Program-made: the position numbers and the translations under genes
Notes under the pieces: model-generated
Told to the model about the DNA's origin: nothing
The model's input: the letters and a program-made list of their open reading frames with translations, nothing else
Database searches by the model: none
Shown here: positions 8,617-15,348 of the stretch, piece by piece
How positions within the stretch are numbered: position 1 is the stretch's first letter
Layout of the letters: each line of letters starts with the position of its first letter
NCBI GenBank assembly: GCA_023150915.1
Contig: JAKLKA010000066.1
Coordinates: forward strand, 1 to 37,329
Direction: 5' to 3'
DNA: 37,329 nt
Source of the DNA: Polyangiaceae bacterium
GTDB lineage: Bacteria; Myxococcota_A; Polyangia; Polyangiales; Polyangiaceae

Positions 8617-9462
8617 TCACTTCTCCCAAGGCGTGCGGCGCGCCCACCACGCCCAGTTCCAGTAGTCGTCGCAGGCGCCGCTCTCGAACGAGCGCAGGTT
8701 CCGGACCGCCATGGCCTGCGGGCCCATGAGCGTGGCGGTCTGACCCATGTACACCACGGCGCCCGGGTCGCCTGGGCCGACGCTGAAGGAGAAGGCGAAG
8801 TCGTCGGCCACGCCGCCGCAGCTCGGCGCGCCGGGGCTGCACCCCAGGGCGATGGTGCTGACCGAGAAGGGCGCATCCGGGTGCTGCTTCTGGCCATCCA
8901 CACCCGCGAACCAGAGCCCGCTGTCGCCGATGACCGGGTTCTTCTCGCCGCCCCACTCGGGCAGGTTGCGGACGCTGAGCTCCTTGGTGCAGCCGCCCCA
9001 GGCCGGGTTGAGCGCGTACTTGACCTTCACGAACGTGCCCATCGGCAGATCGAGCGGCACGCCGACGATCTGAACCACGTCGTGCATCGGCATGCAGTCG
9101 GCGTTGGGGGGACAGCTGTCGAGCACGAAGGTGTCGCCCGACGACTTGACGACCTGCCCGTTGACCTCCCACTTCACCGGCGACCCCATCGAGCACTCGG
9201 GCCCGCTCTCGGACGTGGCAGGCGAGATCTTCACGGACAGCGTGTCGTGCGTCCGGTTGCAAGCGCCCCCGCTGCCGGCGGCCCCACCCGCGCCGGCCAT
9301 TCCGCCGGAACCGCCGCCGGCCACGCCGCCCCCGGAGCCGCCGCCGCCGAGGGCGCCCGAGCCGCCGGTTCCGGACCCGCCGGTGCCCCCCGATTGCTCC
9401 ACCGAGCCGCCGCACGCCGCCAGCGTGAGTGCCAAACCAACCAGCGATGCCTCACGAATCAT
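8617..9462 (-). CDS. Hypothetical Gly-rich-linker lipoprotein
   Basis: The start at 9462 is chosen so that MIREASLVGLALTLAACGG forms a clean lipoprotein signal (Cys about residue 17). The protein has 281 residues. A linker of about 55 residues rich in Gly, Ser and Thr follows, then a soluble domain with several spaced Cys (ACNRTHD, DSCPPNADC, GGCTKE, LGCSPGAPSC) that could form disulfides, ending in a Trp-rich tail (DDYWNWAWWARR). The composition matches the surface lipoproteins common in Polyangia. Family not recognised. Confidence 0.7.
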   Translation of the reverse strand: MIREASLVGLALTLAACGGSVEQSGGTGGSGTGGSGALGGGGSGGGVAGGGSGGMAGAGGAAGSGGACNRTHDTLSVKISPATSESGPECSMGSPVKWEVNGQVVKSSGDTFVLDSCPPNADCMPMHDVVQIVGVPLDLPMGTFVKVKYALNPAWGGCTKELSVRNLPEWGGEKNPVIGDSGLWFAGVDGQKQHPDAPFSVSTIALGCSPGAPSCGGVADDFAFSFSVGPGDPGAVVYMGQTATLMGPQAMAVRNLRSFESGACDDYWNWAWWARRTPWEK

Positions 9463-9568
9463 GGCCGGGACGAACAGCAAGCGGCGTGCCGAAGCGAAAC
9501 GCCGGCCAACACCGAGAAGCCCCACCCGATGGCACAACGTGGCGCAGGGGGCGCGGCGGCGCTGTCGG

Positions 9569-10357
9569 TCAGGGATAGAGCAACCCGGCGGGGCTGTCGG
9601 TGATGCGAACGTCGTCGATGATGGTGGTGGCGGGGCCGTAGGCCTGCCAGCCGATGGTCTTGGTCGCGGGCGCGCACTGCAGCGTGACCTGGGCGGGCCC
9701 GCGCGGACCGAGCCCGCTCTTCTTGCGCACCCAGAGCGACGCGAGCCCCAGGGGGCTCACGTTGAGCGTGAGCACGTAGGCGGTGTCCTGCGCCGCGGGC
9801 AAGAACTGGTTCTGATCTTTCCCGTCCAGGCACTCGAGCAGCGCCCAGTTTCCATCCGCGCCGACCTTGACCTGGGCGCCGCCGACGGTCGCCAGCCAGC
9901 CGCCGACGCGAAAGACGACGGTGCCCGCGTTGCGGCGGTCGAACAAGAGCTCGAACCAGAGGTCCTTCGGGGCCGTGCCGCAGGTCTGGGAGATACTCGT
10001 CGAGTTGCCGCCCTCGAGGTACGCGCTCTGAAGGCCCGAGAGGGGCGCCGCCCCACCGCAGTGGGCGTTTCCACTGGTCACCAGCGCGTAGGCCGCGAAG
10101 CAGCTCGTGGCCTCGAAGTTCACCGAGCACAGCACCTGCGGAGCATCGGCGTCGCTCTCGGCGTCGGCGCCGGAATCGGCGTCGGGCGGTGCCGCGTCCT
10201 GGACCACGCCCGCGCTGCCCCCGGTGCCGGCCAGCCCCCCGCTGCCGCCCACCCCGCCCGAGCCCCCGGCCTGACCGGCATCGGCCGCTTGCAGCGGCGC
10301 CAGGTCGACGCTGCACCCCGCGACCAGCGCGACGAGCCACCCGGCATGACGGTACAC
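9569..10357 (-). CDS. Hypothetical lipoprotein with lectin-like C-terminal domain
   Basis: GTG at 10357 is favoured because it gives a short signal with the lipobox LVAGC; the upstream ATGs would run into the divergent gene at 10428. This gives about 262 residues. After the Cys come a Gly/Ser/Val linker and an Asp/Ala-rich stretch. A beta-rich domain of about 170 residues follows, with a pattern (LCSVNFEATSCFAAY, WFELLFDRR, IIDDVRI) reminiscent of the concanavalin A-like/LamG fold, where a final D-D-V-R-I strand is common. Ligand unknown. The start is the least certain part. Confidence 0.6.
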   Translation of the reverse strand: MYRHAGWLVALVAGCSVDLAPLQAADAGQAGGSGGVGGSGGLAGTGGSAGVVQDAAPPDADSGADAESDADAPQVLCSVNFEATSCFAAYALVTSGNAHCGGAAPLSGLQSAYLEGGNSTSISQTCGTAPKDLWFELLFDRRNAGTVVFRVGGWLATVGGAQVKVGADGNWALLECLDGKDQNQFLPAAQDTAYVLTLNVSPLGLASLWVRKKSGLGPRGPAQVTLQCAPATKTIGWQAYGPATTIIDDVRITDSPAGLLYP

Positions 10358-10427
10358 GGCGCCGAACAGGCTAGCACGCGGCTGAAATAATCCCGGGCCC
10401 CCGAGCGAAAGCCACCCCGGAGGCATC

Positions 10428-10970
10428 ATGCAGGCACTCATCGACCAGTGGGAAGGGCTGACTTCTTGGGGATTTCGCCTGGCGGGCGACATCGGGGACG
10501 CCTTCTCGGGCGCGCTCGTGCTGTTCGTTCTGGGCCTGGTGCTGCTGGCCCTGGTCGGCGAGCGAATGGAACGGGTCGAAGGCGAGGTCGCTGCGCGACC
10601 CGCGCGATCGTTCGCGCTGGGCTTGCTGGGGATGATCGGTGCTGCGGTGATCGGCATCGCGCTGTGCGTGATGGTGATCGGCATCCCGTTCGCCATCGTC
10701 GGGGCCATGGGCGTCGCGGTGCTCACCTACGCCGGCGTGGTGGCCGTGCTCCGGACACTGGGCGCGGCGCTGATCCAGCACCGCACACCGAACCGCTACC
10801 TGCACCTCGCCCTCGGCTGCCTGCTGTTCTTCGTCGTCGGCTGCATCCCGTGGCTCGGGAAGTACGCCACCTTCGCAGTCCTGGCCACGGGCCTCGGGGC
10901 GGTGCTGGGCTCGCGGATCGCAGGGCTGTGGCGGCCTCGCAACGGTGGGGGCTCGTACGCCGCGGTGTGA
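10428..10970 (+). CDS. Small integral membrane protein
   Basis: A 180-residue protein from ATG 10428. It has a short amphipathic start, then four hydrophobic segments: about residues 28-45, 65-85, 87-108 and 125-160 (the last probably a hairpin with a GCIPWLGKYATF turn). A charged loop, GERMERVEGEVAARPARS, lies after the first. The layout resembles the membrane domain often found in bacterial polymer-forming or carbonic-anhydrase-like membrane proteins of unknown function. It diverges from the lipoprotein gene at 10357, and a 70-bp gap holds both promoters. No catalytic motif seen. Confidence 0.6.
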   Translation: MQALIDQWEGLTSWGFRLAGDIGDAFSGALVLFVLGLVLLALVGERMERVEGEVAARPARSFALGLLGMIGAAVIGIALCVMVIGIPFAIVGAMGVAVLTYAGVVAVLRTLGAALIQHRTPNRYLHLALGCLLFFVVGCIPWLGKYATFAVLATGLGAVLGSRIAGLWRPRNGGGSYAAV

Positions 10971-11006
10971 ACGACTAAGTTCGGGTCGCTGCTCTGGAGC
11001 GACCGA

Positions 11007-11735
11007 ATGGAAGAGGTCATCAAGAACGCGGAAGAAGCCGACCTCTTGGCGTTCGCCAAGACCTTCCTCGGCACGTATGGCACCCACGGGTTTCAGTCGC
11101 TGGCCAAGCGCGACACCGATCTGCTCTTGTTCTATGCCCTCGAGCACAGCGGCGTGATCGATTCGCGCGCCAGCAATCACCAGGTGGCACGGCGACTGAA
11201 GCTGACCCCGAAGCGCGTCTCGAACCTGCGGCGCGACGCCTGGGCGCGCTGGGCCGAGCCCAGCGACGTGCGAGACCACCTGGCCCACACGTTGAAGGCC
11301 TGTTTCGCCGCGCCGGCCCTGGAGCGCTTGCTCAAGCAGAACCGCGCGGCGTGGAAGACCGACAAGCTCATCCCGCTGTTGCTCGAGCATCCGAGCGACA
11401 GAGCCGAAGTAGAGCAGTTCCTGAAGTCCGCGGGCGACATCCCCCACTACGCGAAGAACCCCGAGGTCGTGCTCATCCCCCACGATCAGGTGATGGCGCT
11501 GGTGGACTTTGCCGCCGACGGCCTGGACAGGGCGCGCCAGGCGCTGATCAAGAAGAGCTTTGCCACGAACAGGAAGCTCAGCGAGCTCTTGACCCAGGAC
11601 ATCTCCAAGCTCTCGGCCGGCGAGGTTCGGACGGTGCTGAACGCCACGGTCGCCACGGTGATGGAGAAATCCACCATCGACCTTGCCGCGAAAGGCCTGA
11701 GCGCGCTGGTGCTCGGCTACCTGGGGACGCCCTAG
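11007..11735 (+). CDS. Hypothetical protein with HTH-like segment; its 3' end is one arm of a direct repeat
   Basis: A 242-residue protein with a GGAG at 10996-10999, seven bases before ATG 11007. It is soluble and mostly helical. At about residues 50-80, SNHQVARRLKLTPKRVSNLRRDAW looks like a helix-turn-helix: a first helix, a KLTPKRV turn and a basic recognition helix. No other domain was recognised. A central helical part (residues 95-140) is followed by a hydrophobic stretch with NPEVVLIPHDQVMALV and a final helix with an LGYLGTP tail. The last 25 bp, including the stop, are repeated exactly at 15278-15302, on the far side of an islet. DNA-binding is inference. Confidence 0.65.
   Translation: MEEVIKNAEEADLLAFAKTFLGTYGTHGFQSLAKRDTDLLLFYALEHSGVIDSRASNHQVARRLKLTPKRVSNLRRDAWARWAEPSDVRDHLAHTLKACFAAPALERLLKQNRAAWKTDKLIPLLLEHPSDRAEVEQFLKSAGDIPHYAKNPEVVLIPHDQVMALVDFAADGLDRARQALIKKSFATNRKLSELLTQDISKLSAGEVRTVLNATVATVMEKSTIDLAAKGLSALVLGYLGTP
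11711..11735 (+). repeat. Left copy of a 25-bp exact direct repeat (att-like)
   Basis: This is the 3' end of the preceding gene, beginning GCTCGGCTACCTGGGG and ending with the TAG stop. It is identical over 25 bp to 15278-15302. The bases on either side differ, so the match is confined to this block. The two copies bound 3542 bp (11736-15277). Duplication of a gene's 3' end is the pattern left by site-specific recombinases that use a gene end as attachment site; here no recombinase gene is recognisable inside. Confidence 0.8.
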
Positions 11736-11744
11736 CTAGATAGA

Positions 11745-11870
11745 GTGTTCGTCGAAGCCACCCGCCGCGCGGCACGCGTCGAGTATCGACGGCGGCGGCC
11801 GGAGCTCGGCGAGCTCTACCGAGTCGTCGCCGCCAACTACCGCACACTCGAGGCCCCCAAAAATGCCGCA
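11745..11870 (+). pseudogene. Possible N-terminal remnant of an IS91-type transposase
   Basis: About 40 residues read VEYRRRRPELGELYRVV and then AANYRTLEA, which resembles the opening of IS91-family transposases (a basic R/P-rich start, then LYRVV and a helix leading to the Cys-rich zinc finger). The zinc finger and catalytic Tyr region do not follow; after 11860 the frame changes character. It sits 10 bp inside the left repeat. Similarity is from memory of the family and covers a short stretch, so this is tentative. Confidence 0.35.
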
Positions 11871-11901
11871 ACTGGGCGTTCCGGGAAGCCGATGAAGGGC
11901 C

Positions 11902-12285
11902 GTGTCCATCACTGCTGCGTCCCGACCGGGGCGCTCTTGGCGCATTCGTCACAGGTTCCGAGGGAATGGAGACACGGCGGTGGTCAGCTACCGGTTCTGG
12001 ACGACCATCAACGGCGAGCAACGGCGCGTGCAGCCAGCCCACGGCAGCGCGGACGCGGCAACCGGGCGGCTGGTCCTGGACACCGGTTTCTTGGGCAAGA
12101 GCCTGTCCTCGAAGCTCGAGCGCGCCGCGGAATTCAGTCGCGAACCGTACTGTCCGTCGGGTTCATGCGCAGACGCTGCACGCCCCTATTTCGACGACGA
12201 GCCGATCGCGGCCTTCTGGCTGGGGGGCCGAGCGACCATCGTCACGCGCGGGCCCGCAACGCGAATCGTGGTCGTCGACCCCTGA
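11902..12285 (+). CDS. Small hypothetical protein, possibly 5'-truncated
   Basis: A 127-residue frame from GTG 11902; the first 25 residues are Arg-rich and look unlike the rest, so the natural start may lie elsewhere or be lost. From about residue 27 the sequence has alternating beta-type residues (VVSYRFWTTINGEQRRVQ), a short acidic stretch and a final strand AFWLGGRATIV. A pair of Cys (YCPSGSC) is in the middle. No family recognised. The TGA lies inside a 14-bp perfect palindrome (12283-12296), and two longer palindromes follow. Confidence 0.4.
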   Translation: MSITAASRPGRSWRIRHRFRGNGDTAVVSYRFWTTINGEQRRVQPAHGSADAATGRLVLDTGFLGKSLSSKLERAAEFSREPYCPSGSCADAARPYFDDEPIAAFWLGGRATIVTRGPATRIVVVDP

Positions 12286-12304
12286 CGCGCGCGTCAATCG
12301 CTTG

Positions 12305-12323
12305 GGGTCAGCAAGTCTGACCC
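12305..12323. repeat. Palindromic element, copy 1 (7-bp arms)
   Basis: GGGTCAG CAAGT CTGACCC: perfect 7-bp inverted arms around a 5-base loop. It lies 52 bp from an almost identical copy and between two convergent ORF ends (12285 plus and 12398 minus). It could act as a REP-like element or a bidirectional hairpin. Confidence 0.7.
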
Positions 12324-12356
12324 GCGCCCGATGGCCACGTCGCGCCCAGACACCGT

Positions 12357-12375
12357 GGGTCAGCACGTCTGACCC
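12357..12375. repeat. Palindromic element, copy 2 (7-bp arms)
   Basis: GGGTCAG CACGT CTGACCC, the same arms as copy 1 with one loop base changed (A to C). Flanking bases are also partly shared. A pair of identical-arm palindromes in tandem is typical of REP/BIME-type repeats. Confidence 0.7.
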
Positions 12376-12397
12376 GAGCCGCCGGAGCGCTCGCTCC

Positions 12398-12664
12398 TTA
12401 CGGCGCGGGTACCGGGTGCTCCGGCTCGAGGCTGAGCTCGTGCGCTTCGGCAGCGGTCTGCAGCACGCTCCGGCCAGCGGCGCCCTGCGGCGCGTTGGCG
12501 TGCTCGGCGGCGCACACCTCCGCCAGCTTCCGCAGGTCCTTCAGCGTCAGGGGCACCGCCAGCGAATCAAGCCAAGGCGGCGGCGCATGGAAAGGGAGCC
12601 CGAAAGCGCGGGCAACCAGAGAAACCAGGCAACTGGCGAGCTCGGGGCGCCGATAGGGGGCCAT
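12398..12664 (-). CDS. Small hypothetical protein (minus strand), possible fragment
   Basis: Reading from ATG 12664, 88 residues with natural composition: MAPYRRPELASCLVSLVARAF, then PPPWLDSLAVPLTLKDLRKLAEVC and an acidic, Pro-rich tail. The frame remains open further upstream, but there it overlaps the plus-strand gene at 12663 and looks like a shadow. The PLTLKDLRKL segment recalls the region joining domains in some regulators, but this is too short to assign. It may be a remnant of a longer gene. The two start codons sit back to back at CCATGG. Confidence 0.4.
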   Translation of the reverse strand: MAPYRRPELASCLVSLVARAFGLPFHAPPPWLDSLAVPLTLKDLRKLAEVCAAEHANAPQGAAGRSVLQTAAEAHELSLEPEHPVPAP

Positions 12665-13727
12665 GGCGCCCAGAATCGAGCAGCGTCCCAAGCCGCGCGC
12701 CGGGGGCGCTCCCACTGACCGAGTCGACGAGCAGCGCGGAGTCGAGCCGGCGCGCGCCAAGCCGAAGCCTGCCGTCCCCCCACCGCTCACGGACGCCGAG
12801 CGTCGCCTGTCCGAGATGTTCCGGCTGCGCCCCACGGTGATCGAGCGGACGAAACCAGCGCAGCGCCATCCGCCGCTCCAAGACCGCGGAACCGAAGAGA
12901 CGATTCGGACCGCGTTGTCGCAGCAGTCCGGGATGTCGATTCGAACCAAGCCGGAGCCCGGAAGCATCGAATTCGTCGCTCCGCGGCAACCTCTGCCGAA
13001 GCCAGTCATCAAACCGCTCTCGGGCGCTCCGCAGGCGCCCATCCCGGTCCGCATCGAAGCCGAGAGGCGGATCCAAGCGCTCGAGAGCAAGCACGCGAAG
13101 ATGAAGTCACAGGTCGAGCGTGCCATCGACGTGCACACCAAGGACGCCGCGCGCCTGCGGTCGCTCGCTCGCGAGGATGCGAAGCGTGGGATCTTCCGCG
13201 AAGGGCTCGAGGGAGCAGTCTGGCACTCGGAGCACCAAGCGACCCTCGCGAAGCAGATGCTCCGGGACTTGGAAGTGGAGCATCGAGCGGCGCGCTACGC
13301 CTACGATGCGTTGGTCGGCACCGTGAGCGGGCCGGCCATGCGTCAGGGAGACGGGCGGCGGGTCCCTCCGAACGAAGCCCGGTCGGCCGCCGAACGCTTC
13401 GCCGAGCGCGTCGAACGGTACAACCGTTCGGTCGAGACCCTGCGGACCTCGGGGCCAATCGCAGCCGTGGTTGCCACGACCGTCCCACTGGCCGCGGCGC
13501 TGAACGGCAAGGACTCCCTCGACGACGAGCACCTACGGGTCATGGACGCGATTCACAGCGCGGGGACCGTCGGAAACGTTCCGCTCGGGATCAAGCAGAC
13601 GAGCGATTCCAGGGCCAAGGGCGCGGCTCCCGCCGCTCCCGGCGTGGACCACCGGAGCGAAGCCCTGAACGCCACCCGTGACGCGAACGCACGAGCCAAC
13701 CAATCAGCCCATTACGGTGACCGATGA
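12663..13727 (+). CDS. Hypothetical coiled-coil protein, candidate effector
   Basis: A 354-residue protein. An in-frame TAG at 12654-12656 makes ATG 12663 the earliest possible start. Residues 1-125 are Pro/Arg/Lys-rich and probably disordered. Residues 130-220 form a long charged helix, probably coiled coil, starting RIEAERRIQALESKHAKMKS. Residues 265-295 hold a hydrophobic Ala/Val-rich stretch (GPIAAVVATTVPLAAALNG), and the tail is again flexible. There is no signal peptide. The stop overlaps the next ATG by 4 bp (ATGA). This arrangement, a large flexible protein coupled to a small two-helix membrane protein, is seen in polymorphic-toxin effector/partner pairs, but no toxin domain was recognised. 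Confidence 0.6.
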   Translation: MAPRIEQRPKPRAGGAPTDRVDEQRGVEPARAKPKPAVPPPLTDAERRLSEMFRLRPTVIERTKPAQRHPPLQDRGTEETIRTALSQQSGMSIRTKPEPGSIEFVAPRQPLPKPVIKPLSGAPQAPIPVRIEAERRIQALESKHAKMKSQVERAIDVHTKDAARLRSLAREDAKRGIFREGLEGAVWHSEHQATLAKQMLRDLEVEHRAARYAYDALVGTVSGPAMRQGDGRRVPPNEARSAAERFAERVERYNRSVETLRTSGPIAAVVATTVPLAAALNGKDSLDDEHLRVMDAIHSAGTVGNVPLGIKQTSDSRAKGAAPAAPGVDHRSEALNATRDANARANQSAHYGDR

Positions 13728-14125
13728 CCGCCTTTCAGCCCTACCGCGCGCCGCTCTCCATCCCCCATCGCCAGCCCGCGCCCCCTGATCCCACCTGGCG
13801 GAAGTACCGGCGCTCGGCCCGACTCTACAACCTGCTCCTCGCGGCGCTGCTGCTCGGTTTCCTCGGGATGGCGTTCGTGGACCCCGTCGCGTTGCCCGGG
13901 CTGTTTCTCGTGATCATGCACGCGCTCTTCGCGATGTACGCCTGGGTGCGGCGCTACCGTTGCCCGCGCTGCCTGCAGAGCCTCATCACCGGGAGCCGCG
14001 CGCCGTCGGCGTGGGCGCTGACGTTCGGCGTGTTTCCGAGCGATTGCACGCACTGCGGCGCCACGGCCGAGCCGCCCCAGTGCGAGTGCAACGGTTGTCG
14101 CGAACGCGCTTCAGCGTCGTCCTGA
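13724..14125 (+). CDS. Small membrane protein with zinc-ribbon-like Cys motifs
   Basis: A 133-residue protein translationally coupled to the gene before it. Residues about 35-75 hold two hydrophobic helices (LYNLLLAALLLGFLGMAFV and VALPGLFLVIMHALFAMYAW). The C-terminal third has CPRC, CTHC and a CECNGC stretch, which could bind zinc. Small double-spanning proteins coupled to a larger gene are often immunity or anchoring partners; this is inference. Its end overlaps the antitoxin-like frame that follows. Confidence 0.6.
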   Translation: MTAFQPYRAPLSIPHRQPAPPDPTWRKYRRSARLYNLLLAALLLGFLGMAFVDPVALPGLFLVIMHALFAMYAWVRRYRCPRCLQSLITGSRAPSAWALTFGVFPSDCTHCGATAEPPQCECNGCRERASASS

Positions 14126-14322
14126 GAGCCGAACCGACTGATCTGCCGGAAGGCAGAGAGGTCGAGCTTGTTGTCCTGGACGACGAGGAGTTCGCCCCAG
14201 AGGAGAAGGCTCGGTTGCTTCAGGCCATCGAGGACGGGGTCGAAGATTTCGAGCGAGGCGACCACATGGACGGCTTCGAGTTCATCGCCCAGCTCCGAGC
14301 CAAACGTGAAGCTGCCTCGTGA
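14095..14322 (+). CDS. Orphan antitoxin-like protein
   Basis: No ATG exists near the start of this frame; TTG 14095 (or GTG 14080/14086) are the only options, all overlapping the previous gene's end. The product of about 75 residues starts with a short strand and PTDLPEGREVELVVLDD, then EEKARLLQAIEDG and GFEFIAQLRAKR. This order (a beta strand, LPEG turn, a helix, then a basic C-terminal helix ending in x-L-R-x-K) is usual for small antitoxins that accompany RelE/ParE toxins. No toxin follows: the sequence after 14322 has only a short frame. Either the toxin was lost or the gene is a decayed remnant. Confidence 0.5.
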   Translation: MSRTRFSVVLRAEPTDLPEGREVELVVLDDEEFAPEEKARLLQAIEDGVEDFERGDHMDGFEFIAQLRAKREAAS

Positions 14323-14388
14323 ACGAGCGCGTCACACGACACCGGCGAGTCGCCCGTGGAAACTGCCCCTGCGCGAAGGAGGATGCAG

Positions 14389-14405
14389 GCATGCCATTGG
14401 CATGC
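14389..14405. promoter_or_regulatory. Palindromic operator upstream of vapB
   Basis: GCATGCCA T TGGCATGC: perfect 8-bp arms with one central base, ending 12 bp before the VapB start codon. Antitoxins of the ribbon-helix-helix type bind such palindromes over their own promoter, so this is a likely autoregulatory site. Confidence 0.65.
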
Positions 14406-14417
14406 TAGGTGTCCAGC

Positions 14418-14654
14418 ATGTCGAGCGTCCAGGTGAAGAACGTCCCCCGCGCGCTGCACGCCAAGCTGCGTCGCTACGCACGCGCTCGCGGCCAAACCGT
14501 GCGTGAGTTCGTGCTCGAGGCGGTGCGCCGGGACGTGGAGCGCATGGAGTTTCGCGAACGACTCGCGGCTCGCCAGCCGGTGGATCTCGGGCGACGCGCC
14601 GCGGTGACGCTCGACGAGGAGCGATCCGCGCGCGACGCGGAGCTAGAGCGTTGA
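14418..14654 (+). CDS. vapB: VapB/FitA-type antitoxin
   Basis: The ATG at 14418 is preferred over GTG 14409 because AGGTG at 14407-14411 sits six bases upstream. The 78-residue protein opens with SVQVKNVPRALHAKLRRYAR, the beta strand and helix of a ribbon-helix-helix DNA-binding domain, followed by GQTVREFVLEAVRRDVER. The rest is a flexible tail that would wrap around the toxin. It overlaps vapC by 4 bp (TTGA), the usual arrangement, and lies just behind a perfect palindrome. Function: neutralises VapC and represses the operon. Confidence 0.85.
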   Translation: MSSVQVKNVPRALHAKLRRYARARGQTVREFVLEAVRRDVERMEFRERLAARQPVDLGRRAAVTLDEERSARDAELER

Positions 14655-15046
14655 GCTTCGTCGTCGACGCTTCGATCGCGGTCGAGTACCTGCTGCGTAC
14701 CGACCTGGGCCAGAGGGTTGCCATGCTGGTGGACGCGACGGAGCTCTTCGCCCCCGAGCTACTTGACGCGGAGGTTCTCGCGGTCGTGCGCAGAGAGTGC
14801 TTGCGCGGTCGCTTGCCCGAAGCGCGGGCAGTCGAGGCGCTCGAAGATCTGGAAGCATGGCCGATCGAGCGATTACCCAACCGCACGTTGCTGCGACGCG
14901 CGTGGTGTTTCCGCCAAAACGTGTCCGCCTACGACGCGCTTTACCTCGCCGCTGCCGAGCAGTGCGGCTCGCCCGTCCTGACCGCCGATGGCCCGCTCGC
15001 GCGCGCGCCATCCCTGGGCATAGTGGTTCAGAGCGTTCGAATCTGA
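14651..15046 (+). CDS. vapC: VapC-type PIN-domain ribonuclease toxin
   Basis: A 131-residue PIN domain from TTG 14651. The four expected acidic residues are present: D6 (FVVDASIAVEYL), E41 (LLDAEVLAVV), D95 (SAYDALYLAAAE) and D113 (LTADGPLA). These coordinate Mg and cleave RNA, often tRNA, in known members. Length is typical. The gene is coupled to vapB, so toxin is made only with antitoxin. No sign of decay. The pair is the only intact toxin-antitoxin module of the islet and might help hold it in the chromosome. Confidence 0.88.
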   Translation: MSFVVDASIAVEYLLRTDLGQRVAMLVDATELFAPELLDAEVLAVVRRECLRGRLPEARAVEALEDLEAWPIERLPNRTLLRRAWCFRQNVSAYDALYLAAAEQCGSPVLTADGPLARAPSLGIVVQSVRI

Positions 15047-15348
15047 CCCGCCGCACGGCGGCGCGCATCGAGAAGATCCTCCGCGCGCTTCGTGATGCCC
15101 GGAGGCGCACGCTCGCCGCCGCCGTCACCGCCCCGGCCACTGTCACCGACGCCTCTCCCGGGACCAGGCGAGCGACCCGCACGCGCTCGTTGGCGCCGTC
15201 TTCGGAGTAGCTCGAGCGTTCTACGCAATACGCCAAGAGCGAGGAGCAGGCGTCTTCGAGCTAGGCGGAGGCAGCTCGCTCGGCTACCTGGGGACGCCCT
15301 AGCCTGCCCCTCGCCGTTCCGGGCCCACCGAGCTAAGCTCTGCGCACG
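15047..15348. other. Gap without a convincing gene
   Basis: Frames here are short and biased (Arg/Ala/Thr-rich) with no recognisable pattern. The only structure found is the 25-bp direct repeat copy at 15278-15302. The start of the HxsD-like operon at 15349 must have its promoter in this stretch or be read from the islet. Confidence 0.5.
15278..15302 (+). repeat. Right copy of the 25-bp direct repeat (att-like)
   Basis: Exact copy of 11711-11735, here not part of any convincing gene. The next gene, an HxsD-like CDS, begins at 15349. If the islet were removed between the two copies, the gene at 11007 would be followed directly by the HxsD operon with about 46 bp between them, which is a plausible ancestral arrangement. 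Confidence 0.8.

Noticed and set aside
12665-13141. Upstream extension of the minus-strand frame ending at 12398
   Set aside because: Overlaps the plus-strand coiled-coil gene and has shadow composition; only 12398-12664 looks natural.
15047-15236. Minus-strand frame beginning MAYCVERSSYSEDG
   Set aside because: Short, no recognisable pattern, and becomes a shadow of vapC; not supported as a gene.
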